Shown here: piece by piece, positions 1-9,763 of the stretch | How the letters are laid out: the number at the start of each line of letters is the position of its first letter | Numbering within the stretch: the first letter of the stretch is position 1 | Assembly (NCBI GenBank): GCA_002337005.1 | Contig: DDFD01000018.1 | Location: forward strand, 1-64,000 | Length of the DNA stretch: 64,000 nt | Origin: Flavobacteriales bacterium UBA1937 | Lineage (GTDB): Bacteria > Bacteroidota > Bacteroidia > Flavobacteriales > Weeksellaceae | Reading direction: 5' to 3' | Notes under the pieces: model-generated | The model's input: only the letters and a program-made list of their open reading frames with translations | Told to the model about the DNA's origin: nothing | The model's database searches: none | Program-made: the position numbers and the translations under genes

Positions 1-703
1 TAAATCCTCTTTCACCTTTATAAACGGTAATTCCTCGGTTTAGAGTAAGAACCAATGCTTTTTTTATTTCTTCACTATTTCCAGAAACAATCGTAACTCC
101 TGTATATGCTTCTATACCTTCTATCACATACTTGGTTATCTGACTGGCTATTACATACGTAAGAATGGCATAAAGCGCAGTTTCTACTTTTAAAAATAAT
201 GCTGCAATGATGAAGATGATTACATTCATCCCCAAAATAATTTCGGTAATGCTAAAACTACTTTTTTTGAAAGTTAGCAATGCTAAAACTTCCATTCCGT
301 CAAAAGTACCGCCTCCTCTCATACACAAACCAATCCCAATCCCAAGAAAGAAACCTCCAAACATTGCAACCAATAACTTATCATGAGTAAGTTCTGGAAA
401 GTTTACAAAATGCATAATTATTGCAATTAAAACAATGGTTACGGTACTTCTAATCGCAAAAAATTTCCCTACTTTGAAATAAGCTAAAATGATAAAAGGA
501 ATATTAAAAAGCAGAAGTAGCAATCCTAAATTCCAATGTTTCACTTCGTGAATTAAAAGTGACGTACCTGTAACTCCTCCATCTAAAAAGTGATTGGGTA
601 CTAAGAAACTTTTCAGGGCAAAACTTGCTGAAAAAACGCCTAAAAACAAATAAATAACATCCGAAAATGTAAATAGCGAACCGTGTGATTTTGTAGCACT
701 CAT
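1..703 (-). CDS. YitT family membrane protein, C-terminus cut by window edge
   Basis: Open from an ATG at 703 to the window edge, giving 234 codons without a stop. The translation shows several hydrophobic helices, then the turn IGIGLCMRGGGTFDGMEVL typical of YitT proteins (DUF161), and near the edge the start of a cytoplasmic DUF2179-like domain (YTGVTIVSGN ... RGITVYKGERGF). The family is an integral membrane protein of unknown transport role. It begins 7 bases after the HD-domain gene and is the last visible member of the adenylate cyclase operon. The last part of DUF2179 is missing only because the window ends. Family call is firm; function is not known. Confidence 0.85.
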   Translation of the reverse strand, partial: MSATKSHGSLFTFSDVIYLFLGVFSASFALKSFLVPNHFLDGGVTGTSLLIHEVKHWNLGLLLLLFNIPFIILAYFKVGKFFAIRSTVTIVLIAIIMHFVNFPELTHDKLLVAMFGGFFLGIGIGLCMRGGGTFDGMEVLALLTFKKSSFSITEIILGMNVIIFIIAALFLKVETALYAILTYVIASQITKYVIEGIEAYTGVTIVSGNSEEIKKALVLTLNRGITVYKGERGF

Positions 704-710
704 TGTAAAA

Positions 711-1289
711 TTACTTTAATTTAGATTTAATGATTTCTAAATTTTGTTGTTTTTTTTGATTTCTGTTATTAATAGCAGTTTGGGTAAAAAAATGATGATT
801 TTCTAAGAATTTTTCTTGCAAAAGATTCCAATCACGTTCAGAATTTACGATGCCAAACATGGTAAGTTCATCAAATAATTTATCTCCTATGGTAAAAAAA
901 TCGTCTCTGCCTAGATAATCTAAATCTGCATCTGCTAAAATCTGTTCTAGATGATTATTAGGCGATTGTGGAATTTTGGTTGCCATAATCATTCCTTTAA
1001 TTTTATCAATCTGAGACTGAGAATAACCATAATTTGGCAAATATTCTTGAGCTATTTCGCACGATTTTTCTTCGTGATCTTTAGCTCCGTACAAAAATCC
1101 TGTATCATGAAAAAGAGCAGCAGCTTTTAGAAGCATTAAATCTTCTTGACTTACACCTTCAGATTTCGCGATTTTTTCTACAGAATCTATTACATCTTTT
1201 ACGTGCATTACGCTATGATACGAAAGATGTTTTGGTAGATTATCCTTTAAATTTTTTAAGATAATTTTTTTTATTTTATCGTATTCCAT
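711..1289 (-). CDS. HD-domain phosphohydrolase
   Basis: 192 residues. It has the metal-binding pattern of the HD superfamily: His25/His29 in the first helix, His61-Asp62 in ALFHDTGF, and the ADADLDYLG motif with Asp120/Asp122. Such proteins hydrolyse phosphate esters of nucleotides, often cyclic ones. There is no extra sensor domain and no signal peptide, so it should be cytosolic. It lies 21 bases after one adenylate cyclase gene and 7 bases before yitT, in one operon with two cyclases. A role as phosphodiesterase or phosphatase acting in the same cAMP pathway is therefore inferred from context; the sequence alone does not show the substrate. Confidence 0.8.
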   Translation of the reverse strand: MEYDKIKKIILKNLKDNLPKHLSYHSVMHVKDVIDSVEKIAKSEGVSQEDLMLLKAAALFHDTGFLYGAKDHEEKSCEIAQEYLPNYGYSQSQIDKIKGMIMATKIPQSPNNHLEQILADADLDYLGRDDFFTIGDKLFDELTMFGIVNSERDWNLLQEKFLENHHFFTQTAINNRNQKKQQNLEIIKSKLK

Positions 1290-1310
1290 ATTTGTGAAAT
1301 GATGAAATTA

Positions 1311-3296
1311 TTAATCTTTATTAAGTTCCTGAGCAAAGTACATATCTAAGAATCCTTTTCCTTTTACCTCTATTTTTCCTCGGTATTCACATTGCACTCT
1401 ATCTTTTATCATTTGGTAGGTAGATTCGGAAATATTTACTTTACCTTTTTGACTATTTTGTTCCATTCTGGCAGCAGTATTTACGGTGTCTCCCCAAATA
1501 TCATACGCAAATTTTTTAACGCCTACAATTCCTGCAATTAATGCCCCCGAATTTACGCCAATTCTAATATCTAAAGTATCGGGATTATATTTTTTCCTGT
1601 TTTCTATAAATTCTATGATATCTAGAGCAGCCGAAACGGTTTGATAAGCATGATTGGGATTTTGATGCGGCAATCCACAAACTGCCATATATGCATCACC
1701 AATGGTTTTAATTTTTTCTAAACCATGTTTTTCCATAATCATATCAAAAGCGGTGAAACAATCATTTAATTCTTTTAGCATTTTTTCGGCACCCATTTTT
1801 TCTGAATTTTGAGTAAAACTCACAAAATCAGTAAATAAAACTGAAACTTCATCGTAATATTTGGCTTCGGAGCTTCCTTTGTCTTTCAGTTCATCTGCCA
1901 CTTCCTGAGGTAAAATATTGAGCAAGAGATTTTCGGTCTTTTGCTTCTCATTTTTCAATTCTTGAGTTCTTTCATCAACTTGTTTTTCAAGCAATTCATT
2001 TTGATTTTGAAGTATATGTTGTTTCTCTTGTTCCTGTTGAAGATTGATTTCGGATAAACGATTGACTTCATCTAATTGTCTTTTCAAACTCAAATTAGTA
2101 GAAGCAAACTGCCAAGCTAGATACGCAGAAATAGAAAGCGGGAAACTGATAAGTACAATAATGGAAAGTATAGTCTTATCTAATCTATATCCTTGAAAAC
2201 CAAAATCAAATATAGATGATAAAATAAGTATCACGATGTATCCTAAAAACGTGAGAATACCACCACCTACAATATATGCTTCTTTTTGTTTTCTAATGAT
2301 AGCACGAGTAATTAGAAAAAAAGATTCCACAACTACATAAAATAAGGAAAAGGTAACAAAAATTACTGAAATTTTACTGTTAAAATAATACAAAGCAATA
2401 GATAGCAAATTAAGAATTACAAAAATCTTGTACCTTAATTTTCTTTTTGCAAATAGAACATTCACAAAACCTGAAAGAGAAATATTAAAAATAGCAAATG
2501 CTAGAATAGTTTTAAAAATATTTTCATTAATAAGTTCGGGATCATCTAATCTATTTAAAACGATAACAATATAAGCAATGTAACTTATAGAAGCATTATA
2601 AAGCGCAAAGAAAAGGTTATACAGTGCTTTTCTATAAAATAAAAAAAGTAAAAAATGGATAAATGCTAAGGCCAAGAAAAAACCAACAATAAGCATGGAA
2701 TACTGACTAGCCTTCTCTTCTTTTTTTAGAATTTCATTGTAATATTCATTGGCTTCTATTAATCTTAGAGTAAATAAATTAGTGGAAAAATCGATTAAAT
2801 CAGTTTTACCAAGTTTAGAAAGGGGAAATAAATGATAACGAACCGCCAAAACGTGTGTTTTTGTATCACCGAAAGACACTAAAATAGGTTCGTTCTTTTT
2901 TATAGCATATTTTAACGGTTTGTTATTTGAAAACTCACCTAATTGGTCTATTTTTTTGCCATCCAAAAATATTTCACTGGCGCCTAATTGACCAATACTA
3001 AATTGGATTGGTTTGTTAAGCAATGTACTGTCTATTTTTATATAACTTCTAAAAGAATATTGAGTTGCTTCATTATTATTTTCAGCTATACCCCATTCAA
3101 ATTTTCTCCAGCCAGAATCATTATATTCTGGCAATATAAATGCATTGTCTTTGGTTATTTCATAAATCCATTCTATCTCATTAGATTCGTTTTTAAGACT
3201 GATTATCTGTGGTTTATCTCTAGAATACTGAGCAGATACCAAAACTTGAAAAAGAATAAACAGAATAAATAGAATTTTATTTACATTAATTTTCAT
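1311..3296 (-). CDS. Adenylate cyclase (class III) with 7TM sensor half
   Basis: 661 residues. Order: signal peptide (to about residue 22), an extracytoplasmic beta-rich domain to about 190, a block of about seven hydrophobic helices (about 198-400) like 7TMR-DISM receptors, a glutamine/glutamate-rich coiled coil (about 400-460), then a class III cyclase domain (about 470-655). Both metal-binding aspartates are present (FTDFVSFT, GDAYMAV), as is the Asn/Arg transition-state pair (NTVNTAARME). The purine-selecting pair is Lys in KIKTIGDAY and Asp in YDIWG, which is the ATP-type pair, so cAMP is the expected product. It follows its paralogue by 11 bases. The ligand of the outer domain is unknown. 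Confidence 0.88.
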   Translation of the reverse strand: MKINVNKILFILFILFQVLVSAQYSRDKPQIISLKNESNEIEWIYEITKDNAFILPEYNDSGWRKFEWGIAENNNEATQYSFRSYIKIDSTLLNKPIQFSIGQLGASEIFLDGKKIDQLGEFSNNKPLKYAIKKNEPILVSFGDTKTHVLAVRYHLFPLSKLGKTDLIDFSTNLFTLRLIEANEYYNEILKKEEKASQYSMLIVGFFLALAFIHFLLFLFYRKALYNLFFALYNASISYIAYIVIVLNRLDDPELINENIFKTILAFAIFNISLSGFVNVLFAKRKLRYKIFVILNLLSIALYYFNSKISVIFVTFSLFYVVVESFFLITRAIIRKQKEAYIVGGGILTFLGYIVILILSSIFDFGFQGYRLDKTILSIIVLISFPLSISAYLAWQFASTNLSLKRQLDEVNRLSEINLQQEQEKQHILQNQNELLEKQVDERTQELKNEKQKTENLLLNILPQEVADELKDKGSSEAKYYDEVSVLFTDFVSFTQNSEKMGAEKMLKELNDCFTAFDMIMEKHGLEKIKTIGDAYMAVCGLPHQNPNHAYQTVSAALDIIEFIENRKKYNPDTLDIRIGVNSGALIAGIVGVKKFAYDIWGDTVNTAARMEQNSQKGKVNISESTYQMIKDRVQCEYRGKIEVKGKGFLDMYFAQELNKD

Positions 3297-3307
3297 CTTT
3301 GATTCAT

Positions 3308-5644
3308 TTAATTTTTACTTACAAAATACATTTCCAGTGCACCTTTTCCTTTTACTTCTACTTTCCCGCGCTGTTCGAAGATGAAGCTATCTTTCACCAA
3401 ATTATAAGTAGAACCAGAAATATTGAGTTTTCCTTTTTGGCTGTTTTGTTCCATTCTGGCAGCAGTATTTACGGTATCTCCCCAAATATCGTACGCAAAT
3501 TTCTTCACGCCTACAATTCCTGCAATTACAGGGCCTGAATGTATCCCGATTCTAATATCCAAAGCATTCGGATTGTTTAATCTTCTTTTTTGTATAAAAT
3601 CTAAAATTTCTAAACCTGCATTCACCGCATTTTCGGCATGTTTTTCATTAGAAATTGGCAGTCCACTTACCGCAAGATAGGCATCTCCGATGGTTTTTAT
3701 TTTTTCCAGACCAAATTTCTCCATAATTCTATCAAATTCAGTAAAGCAGATATTGAGTTCATTCAAAACCTCCTGAACTCCTAATCTTTCTGAATTTTGA
3801 GTAAAATTGACAAAATCTGTAAACAAAACCGAAACCTCATCATAATGTTTCGCACTGGTTTTTCCTTTTTCTTTAAGCTCTTCTGCCACTTCATACGGAA
3901 GAATATTAAGCAAAAGATTTTCGGATTTTTGTTTTTCTTCGGCTATTTTTTTATTGTCTTTACGTTTTTGATTATAAGAATATCCTGCAAAACCTAGCAA
4001 TAAAAGAGACAAACCGGCACCAATTGCCCACAGATTTTTTTCAGATTTTGAGGTTTCTAATTCTGCTTTGGCAACTGCATCTTTTTTCTCTTGATTTATT
4101 TTGGCGATTTCTTTTTCTTTCTGATATTTCAGATTTGCCGCTTTTTGTTGCTCGGCATATTTTATTTGGATTTCTTTTCGCTTTAAATCTTCTTCTAAAA
4201 GTAATCTTCTGCGCTCTTCTTCTGTTTTTGCGGCAGCTTGTTTTTTCTCGAACTCAAATTTTAGAGCTTTCAGTTCCAGTTCTTTCTGAAGCTGAAGTCT
4301 TTTAGTTTCTTCTTCAAATTTTACTCGGGCTCTTTCGTTAGCAATTTCGGTTTGGGATTGTGTATCTGATAAAGACTTCATTTTTTCTAAACCATAGACC
4401 TCTTCATTTTTTGCATTAAATTTTTTAAGGTAAATCAAAGATTTTTCATAATCTCCAAGTTTTTCATAGGCTTTGTACAAAGCTTCATAATTTAGAATAA
4501 AAACTTCTGAAGCTACAAATGTTTTTTGCCTTTCAAAATCATTTAAACTTTCAACTTGCTGATTAACAAAGTTTTTTAATTCATTTTGTTTCTCTTCATC
4601 ATTCTTAAAATTAATGCTTTGATCTGTTAGTTTACTCAAATTAATAAGTCCTTTATGATTCACATAATAAAGATTCATAGGATCTTTATCATTACTTAGT
4701 TTAAGTGATTTATTAATTTCATTTTCAGCGATTTCATATTTTTTTTGTTTATAATTGATATCAGAAAGATAATAATAAATCATTTTTAAGTTATCATTCA
4801 ACTTGTTTTTTTCAAAATATTGTTTAGCTTCTTCTAAAACAATATTTGCTTTTTCATATTGTTTGGTTTCCGAATAAATGTTTCCTAAAAACATTTTAGA
4901 ATTCGCTATTTTTAAATCATCTTTGCTTTCATTTGCAAGCTTTAAATTTTCTTGAAAATAGTTGGAAGCTTTCTTAAAATCTTTATTTTGTAAATAGAAT
5001 ATTCCTGCTAAATTATAGGCTTCATACAAATATTCTGGGAAATTATTTTTGGTAAATTCAATATAAGTATTTAATGATTTATAGCCTTCTACAGGATTTT
5101 CTTGGACAAAATTATTTTGAAATAACCTTTGATAAGCTAGCAGCACCAATTTTTTATCTTTAATCTTTTTTTGACTATTGAGACTTAAAATTTGATTACA
5201 ATAATCATTTGCAATTTTTACATTTTTATTTATAGAATTGATGGTTGCCAAAAAATAATATGTTAAAGCTCTTTTTTCATAATTTTCTGTTTTGTTTAAA
5301 AATTTTTCGGCTTCAATTAGATGTTTTTCACTGTTTACAATATCCATTTTTTGTATCAATAGGTTACCAATAAAAAGATAGGATCTGCCAATTTTTTCGG
5401 TATTATTGAGTTTTTGAGAAATTGGTAAACTTAGTTTTGCATAGACTAGAGCACTATCAATATTTTTAGCTTCAACATATTTATAACCCAATTCATCGAT
5501 AAATTTTGCTTTATCTGTGTCACTTTTCGCCAGAGCCAATTTGCTTTTAAGCTCTAAAATTTCTTTTGATTCTTGAGCCTTAAAAAAATTAACTCCTAAA
5601 AATATAAAAATGATTAAGAAAAAATGAGAATAGGTGGTCTTCAA
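3308..5644 (-). CDS. Adenylate cyclase (class III) with TPR sensor half
   Basis: 778 residues. Signal peptide, then TPR-like helical repeats in the periplasm (about 30-400), a long highly charged Lys/Glu coiled coil (about 420-545), one transmembrane helix (about 550-570) and a C-terminal cyclase domain. Metal aspartates lie in FTDFVNFT and GDAYLAV, the ATP-selecting Lys in KIKTIGDAY and Asp in YDIWG. The cyclase half is very close to that of the downstream gene while the sensor half is unrelated, which suggests duplication followed by sensor exchange. The only usable start is TTG at 5644: no in-frame ATG lies near, the signal peptide starts right there, and a -7 element sits 25 bases upstream. 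First gene of the operon. Confidence 0.87.
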   Translation of the reverse strand: MKTTYSHFFLIIFIFLGVNFFKAQESKEILELKSKLALAKSDTDKAKFIDELGYKYVEAKNIDSALVYAKLSLPISQKLNNTEKIGRSYLFIGNLLIQKMDIVNSEKHLIEAEKFLNKTENYEKRALTYYFLATINSINKNVKIANDYCNQILSLNSQKKIKDKKLVLLAYQRLFQNNFVQENPVEGYKSLNTYIEFTKNNFPEYLYEAYNLAGIFYLQNKDFKKASNYFQENLKLANESKDDLKIANSKMFLGNIYSETKQYEKANIVLEEAKQYFEKNKLNDNLKMIYYYLSDINYKQKKYEIAENEINKSLKLSNDKDPMNLYYVNHKGLINLSKLTDQSINFKNDEEKQNELKNFVNQQVESLNDFERQKTFVASEVFILNYEALYKAYEKLGDYEKSLIYLKKFNAKNEEVYGLEKMKSLSDTQSQTEIANERARVKFEEETKRLQLQKELELKALKFEFEKKQAAAKTEEERRRLLLEEDLKRKEIQIKYAEQQKAANLKYQKEKEIAKINQEKKDAVAKAELETSKSEKNLWAIGAGLSLLLLGFAGYSYNQKRKDNKKIAEEKQKSENLLLNILPYEVAEELKEKGKTSAKHYDEVSVLFTDFVNFTQNSERLGVQEVLNELNICFTEFDRIMEKFGLEKIKTIGDAYLAVSGLPISNEKHAENAVNAGLEILDFIQKRRLNNPNALDIRIGIHSGPVIAGIVGVKKFAYDIWGDTVNTAARMEQNSQKGKLNISGSTYNLVKDSFIFEQRGKVEVKGKGALEMYFVSKN

Positions 5645-5669
5645 AATAGGTGTATTTTTGTAATTATCA

Positions 5670-5677
5670 CAAAAATA
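5670..5677 (-). promoter_or_regulatory. -7 promoter element of the cyclase operon
   Basis: The minus strand reads TATTTTTG, an exact match to the Bacteroidetes -7 consensus TAnnTTTG, placing the transcript start near 5663 and leaving about 18 bases before the TTG start. I see no clear -33 TTTG at the right distance. Confidence 0.45.
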
Positions 5678-5699
5678 ACAAAAGTTTTTAGTTATTCAT

Positions 5700-5734
5700 A
5701 AAAAAATCCTTCTAAGCATAAAAACCTAGAAGGA
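5700..5734 (-). terminator. Rho-independent terminator of katG
   Basis: Stem TCCTTCTA (5707-5714) and TAGAAGGA (5727-5734) with a 12-base loop. Seven A on the plus strand (5700-5706) give a U run at the end of the minus-strand transcript. It lies 34 bases after the katG stop and separates katG from the cyclase operon. Confidence 0.75.
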
Positions 5735-5767
5735 CTATAAAAAACAAAAATATAATTAAGAAAATTA

Positions 5768-8017
5768 TTATATATCAAAACGATCTGCGTTCATCACCTT
5801 CGTCCATGCTTTGATAAAGTCTTTTACAAATTTTTCTTTGTTATCGTCTTGTGCATAAACCTCTGCATACGCTCTAAGAATAGAATTAGACCCGAAAACC
5901 AAATCTACTCTGGTTGCAGTCCATTTGGTAGCACCCGATTTTCTATCAGCAATTTGATAAAGATTTTCACCGGCAGGTTTCCATTGGTAATTCATATCTG
6001 TAAGATTTACAAAAAAATCATTGGTTAAAATACCTACCTTATCTGTAAAAACACCGTGTTGCGTACCACCGTAATTAGTACCTAAAACACGCATTCCACC
6101 AATAAGAACTGTCATTTCTGGAGCGGTAAGTCCCATCAATTGCGTTCTATCGAGCATCATTTCTTCTGGTGACACTATATAGTCTTTTTTCTGCCAATTT
6201 CTGTAGGCATCATGCAATGGCTCTAGTTCTTCGAAGGATTCTACATCAGTTTGTTCTTGCAAAGCATCTCCTCTACCTGGCGAAAATGGCACTTTCACCT
6301 CAAAACCAGCATCCTTTGCAGCTTGTTCTACCGCAGCACTACCACCCAAAACAATTAAATCTGCAATGCTTACTTTTTTATCTAAATTAGATTGAATCAT
6401 TTCTAAAACGTCTAAAACTTTTTTCAAGCGTTCTGGTTCATTTCCTTCCCAATTTTTCATAGGTTCTAGGCGAATTCTCGCACCATTTGCACCACCTCTG
6501 AAGTCAGAACCACGAAATGTTCTTGCAGAATCCCAAGCAGTGTTGATGAGTTCGGTTCTGGTTAAGCCAGAATTTAAAATTTTAGCTTTTAAATCTTCTA
6601 TTTCCGCATCAGAAAGTGTATAATCTACTGTTGGAATTGGATCTTGCCAAATCAAATCTTCCGCAGGAACATCAGCTCCTAAATATCTAGATTTTGGTCC
6701 TAAATCTCGGTGTGTCAATTTAAACCACGCTCTTGCAAAAACCTCTTGGAAATAGGCAGGATCTTGATGAAATTTTTCTGAAATTTTTCTGTATTCAGGA
6801 TCTATTTTTAGCGCCATATCGGCATCAGTCATCATCGGATTTCTACGAACATTAGGATTATGCGCATCTACAGGTTTGTCTTCTTCTGCAATATTTACAG
6901 GCTCCCATTGGTGAGCTCCGGCAGGACTTTTAGTCAATTGCCAATCATATTTAAACAACAAATCGAAGAAACCATTATCAAATTTTGTAGGATGAGTAGT
7001 CCACGCTCCTTCTATACCAGAACTTACCGTATTACCACCTCCACCTTTAGGATTTATCCACCCGAAACCTTGGGTATGAAGATTTTCTCCTTCTGGTTCT
7101 GCACCTAAAGTAGAAGCATCACCATTACCGTGGGCTTTTCCTACGGTATGTCCGCCTGCTGTCAACGCAACCGTTTCCTCGTCATTCATTGCCATTCTTT
7201 TAAAGGTAGTTCTCATATCTTGTGCAGTTTTTAGCGGATCTGGATTACCATCTACTCCTTCAGGATTTACATAAATAAGACCCATCATTACTGCAGCAAG
7301 AGGATTTTCCAAATCTCTTTCACCTGAGTAACGGCTTCCTTCACTGCCAGATTTTGCGAGCCATTCTTTTTCATTGCCCCAGTAAATATCTTTTTCTGGA
7401 TGCCAAATATCTTCTCTACCTCCTGCAAAACCAAAAGTTTTCAATCCCATAGATTCGTACGCCATGTTACCAGCTAAAATCATTAAATCTGCCCAAGATA
7501 ATTTGTTGCCATATTTTTTCTTAATGGGCCAAAGCAAACGTCTCGCTTTATCTAAATTGACATTATCTGGCCAAGAATTAAGTGGCGCAAAACGTTGGTT
7601 TCCTGTATTAGCACCTCCTCTACCATCAGCTACTCTATACGTTCCTGCGGAATGCCAAGCCATCCTAATCATTAAACCACCGTAATGTCCCCAATCTGCT
7701 GGCCACCAGTCTTGCGAATCGGTCATAAGATTCTTTAAATCTAATTTTACGGCTTCTAAATCTAATTTTTTAAATTCTTCGGCATAATTGAAATTTTCAC
7801 CTAGAGGATTTGTTTTTTTGTCTTGCTGATGAAGTATGTCTAAATTCAAAGATTTTGGCCACCAACTCATTACAGATTGATCTGCACCTGTGTTAGCACC
7901 ATGCATTACAGGACATTTTCCAGAAGTGGCGGTCTGTGATAAACTACCTGCATTTTGAGAATCATTAAATTCACTGTGATGCGGGAAAGGGCATTTCCCT
8001 GGTTCGGATGTGCTCAT
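5768..8017 (-). CDS. katG: Catalase-peroxidase KatG
   Basis: 749 residues, the usual length for the two-domain bifunctional catalase-peroxidase (EC 1.11.1.21), a haem enzyme that removes hydrogen peroxide. Distal site Arg118, Trp121 and His122 lie in MIRMAWHSAGTYR; the proximal haem ligand is His290 in AGGHTVGKAHG. The Met-Tyr-Trp adduct is intact: Trp121, Tyr249 (IYVNPEG) and Met275 (RMAMND), with Met-to-His spacing of 15 as in the Mycobacterium enzyme. The C-terminal half is the haem-free duplicate. No signal peptide. The N-terminus holds two Lys-Cys-Pro motifs (Cys9, Cys35). Transcribed alone, divergent from the S41 peptidase. Confidence 0.97.
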   Translation of the reverse strand: MSTSEPGKCPFPHHSEFNDSQNAGSLSQTATSGKCPVMHGANTGADQSVMSWWPKSLNLDILHQQDKKTNPLGENFNYAEEFKKLDLEAVKLDLKNLMTDSQDWWPADWGHYGGLMIRMAWHSAGTYRVADGRGGANTGNQRFAPLNSWPDNVNLDKARRLLWPIKKKYGNKLSWADLMILAGNMAYESMGLKTFGFAGGREDIWHPEKDIYWGNEKEWLAKSGSEGSRYSGERDLENPLAAVMMGLIYVNPEGVDGNPDPLKTAQDMRTTFKRMAMNDEETVALTAGGHTVGKAHGNGDASTLGAEPEGENLHTQGFGWINPKGGGGNTVSSGIEGAWTTHPTKFDNGFFDLLFKYDWQLTKSPAGAHQWEPVNIAEEDKPVDAHNPNVRRNPMMTDADMALKIDPEYRKISEKFHQDPAYFQEVFARAWFKLTHRDLGPKSRYLGADVPAEDLIWQDPIPTVDYTLSDAEIEDLKAKILNSGLTRTELINTAWDSARTFRGSDFRGGANGARIRLEPMKNWEGNEPERLKKVLDVLEMIQSNLDKKVSIADLIVLGGSAAVEQAAKDAGFEVKVPFSPGRGDALQEQTDVESFEELEPLHDAYRNWQKKDYIVSPEEMMLDRTQLMGLTAPEMTVLIGGMRVLGTNYGGTQHGVFTDKVGILTNDFFVNLTDMNYQWKPAGENLYQIADRKSGATKWTATRVDLVFGSNSILRAYAEVYAQDDNKEKFVKDFIKAWTKVMNADRFDI

Positions 8018-8045
8018 AATAAAAAATTTGTTGTTAATATATGGT

Positions 8046-8053
8046 CAAAATTA
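8046..8053 (-). promoter_or_regulatory. -7 promoter element of katG
   Basis: Minus strand TAATTTTG fits TAnnTTTG, 28 bases before the katG ATG. No convincing -33 box and no clear OxyR-type dyad were seen in the divergent region 8018-8224. Confidence 0.4.
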
Positions 8054-8200
8054 AACGAAGAATTCTATCTGAGGTTAAAAATTAGAGTTAAAGAATTGAT
8101 TTAAGTTATAGATAGAATTTATCAACAAGCAATAAATCAATACAAACAATCTATTAATTTATTCTTTTCAAAAGAAATTATCAATTATAATATTTTTTAT

Positions 8201-8208
8201 TATTTTTG
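8201..8208 (+). promoter_or_regulatory. -7 promoter element of the S41 peptidase
   Basis: TATTTTTG fits TAnnTTTG. With transcription starting near 8215 this supports the ATG at 8225 and argues against a TTG at 8211 as the start codon. Confidence 0.4.
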
Positions 8209-8224
8209 ATTGATTAAACGCTTT

Positions 8225-9763
8225 ATGAAAAAAATATTTGTCTTTTTTATATCCTTAACCTTAGTTTCTTGTATATCTGTAGAAAAACACAATAAAAATT
8301 TAGAAACACCTATTGCAGCAGAACATTTGAAAAAAGATGTAGATTTTACTTATAAAAAACTTCAAAAATTTCATCCCAAATTGTTTTGGTATATCCCCAA
8401 AGAAAAGCTAGATTATAAATTTGACAGCTTAAAAACCACCATCACCAAACCACTAAAACCCAATGAATTTTTTCTAAAATTGGCTCCTGTAATTGCTGAT
8501 GTAAGAGAAGGTCATCTTAGATTAATTCCGTTAGAGAAAAGATTTACCAAAAAAGAAACCAAAAAACTTAAAAACCAAAAAGGGACATTAGGAAGATTAA
8601 ATTATGTGATAGAAAACAACCATCTATACGTAAAAGACAATGCCGAAAAAGTAGGGAATCTAAAAGTAGGCACCGAAATTTTGAAAATCAATAACGTTCC
8701 CGTTACCCAAATTTTAGAAAAATACAAACCTCTGATTACCAGTGACGGCTATAATACCACTTATCAAAAATATTCTTTAGCCAGAAGATTCAATACTTTT
8801 TTTACCCTAGAATATGGGATTCTAGACAGTCTAAAAGTAGAAACAAAACTAAAAGACAGCTTGCAAATTGTAGTACTAAAAAGAGAAACAAAAACCAAAA
8901 CCGAAAAGAAAAAAGAAAAGCAAGACCAAAAACTTACCGAAGAAAAGAAAACCAAAGGTTATAATCCTATCACTAAAAGTTTCAACAGAAATTTACAATT
9001 TTTAGCAAAAGATAGTTCTATTGCTTTGATTAAAATCAAATCATTTTCTGGTACTTATTCCAAGAAATTTTACAAAGAAACATTCTCTACGCTAAAAAAA
9101 GCGAAAACTCAATATTTAATTATTGACATTAGAGATAATTTAGGAGGTTCTCTAGCAGAAATTAATAATCTCTACAGCTACTTTGCCAAAGAAAAGTTCA
9201 AATTTATAAAAGATATAGAAGTGACCAGCCGTACTTCTGCTACACAAGCAGATTACTTGAGTAATTTTCCTTCTTTTACTAAACCTTTGGGTGTAATCTC
9301 CTATCCTATTTATATGTTAGTTTCAGTAATTGGCGTTAAGAAAAAGGGCAATCAATATTATCTAACAGATTTATTCTCGACTAAAAAAACAAAAGCAGAT
9401 GCTTTCTATGACAAAACCTATGTTCTGATTAATGGAAGTAGTTTTTCGGCATCCTCTATTATTTCTGCAAAATTTAAAGCAGATCAATTAGCAACTTTGG
9501 TAGGCGAAGAAACTGGCGGTGCTAATGACGGAACAGTAGCTGGAATTTATTCTACTCAGAAACTCCCAAATTCTAAAATGAAACTCCCGATTGGTCTTTT
9601 CCTTATTCAACCGAATATTGAAATGACCAACACCATGAAAGGCGTAACTCCTAATGTAGAAATTATCCCAACTTTAGATGAAGTTCTACAAAAAAAAGAT
9701 GTTCAGTTAGATTGGATTTTGAAAGATATAACTTTAAAAAAACAAGACCTTAAATTCCCTTAA
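8225..9763 (+). CDS. S41 family peptidase, lipoprotein
   Basis: 512 residues from the ATG at 8225; a TTG five codons upstream is less likely because the signal sequence starts at the ATG and the -7 element is too close. The N-terminus is a lipoprotein signal with lipobox LVSC. A helical N-terminal part is followed by a PDZ-like segment (about 125-165) and the C-terminal-processing-peptidase fold, with the nucleophile Ser in NGSSFSAS (about residue 405) and GEETGG behind it. Family members cleave the C-termini of envelope proteins or peptides. A very basic Lys/Glu insert (about 225-245) interrupts the domain. Monocistronic as far as seen. Confidence 0.85.
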   Translation: MKKIFVFFISLTLVSCISVEKHNKNLETPIAAEHLKKDVDFTYKKLQKFHPKLFWYIPKEKLDYKFDSLKTTITKPLKPNEFFLKLAPVIADVREGHLRLIPLEKRFTKKETKKLKNQKGTLGRLNYVIENNHLYVKDNAEKVGNLKVGTEILKINNVPVTQILEKYKPLITSDGYNTTYQKYSLARRFNTFFTLEYGILDSLKVETKLKDSLQIVVLKRETKTKTEKKKEKQDQKLTEEKKTKGYNPITKSFNRNLQFLAKDSSIALIKIKSFSGTYSKKFYKETFSTLKKAKTQYLIIDIRDNLGGSLAEINNLYSYFAKEKFKFIKDIEVTSRTSATQADYLSNFPSFTKPLGVISYPIYMLVSVIGVKKKGNQYYLTDLFSTKKTKADAFYDKTYVLINGSSFSASSIISAKFKADQLATLVGEETGGANDGTVAGIYSTQKLPNSKMKLPIGLFLIQPNIEMTNTMKGVTPNVEIIPTLDEVLQKKDVQLDWILKDITLKKQDLKFP

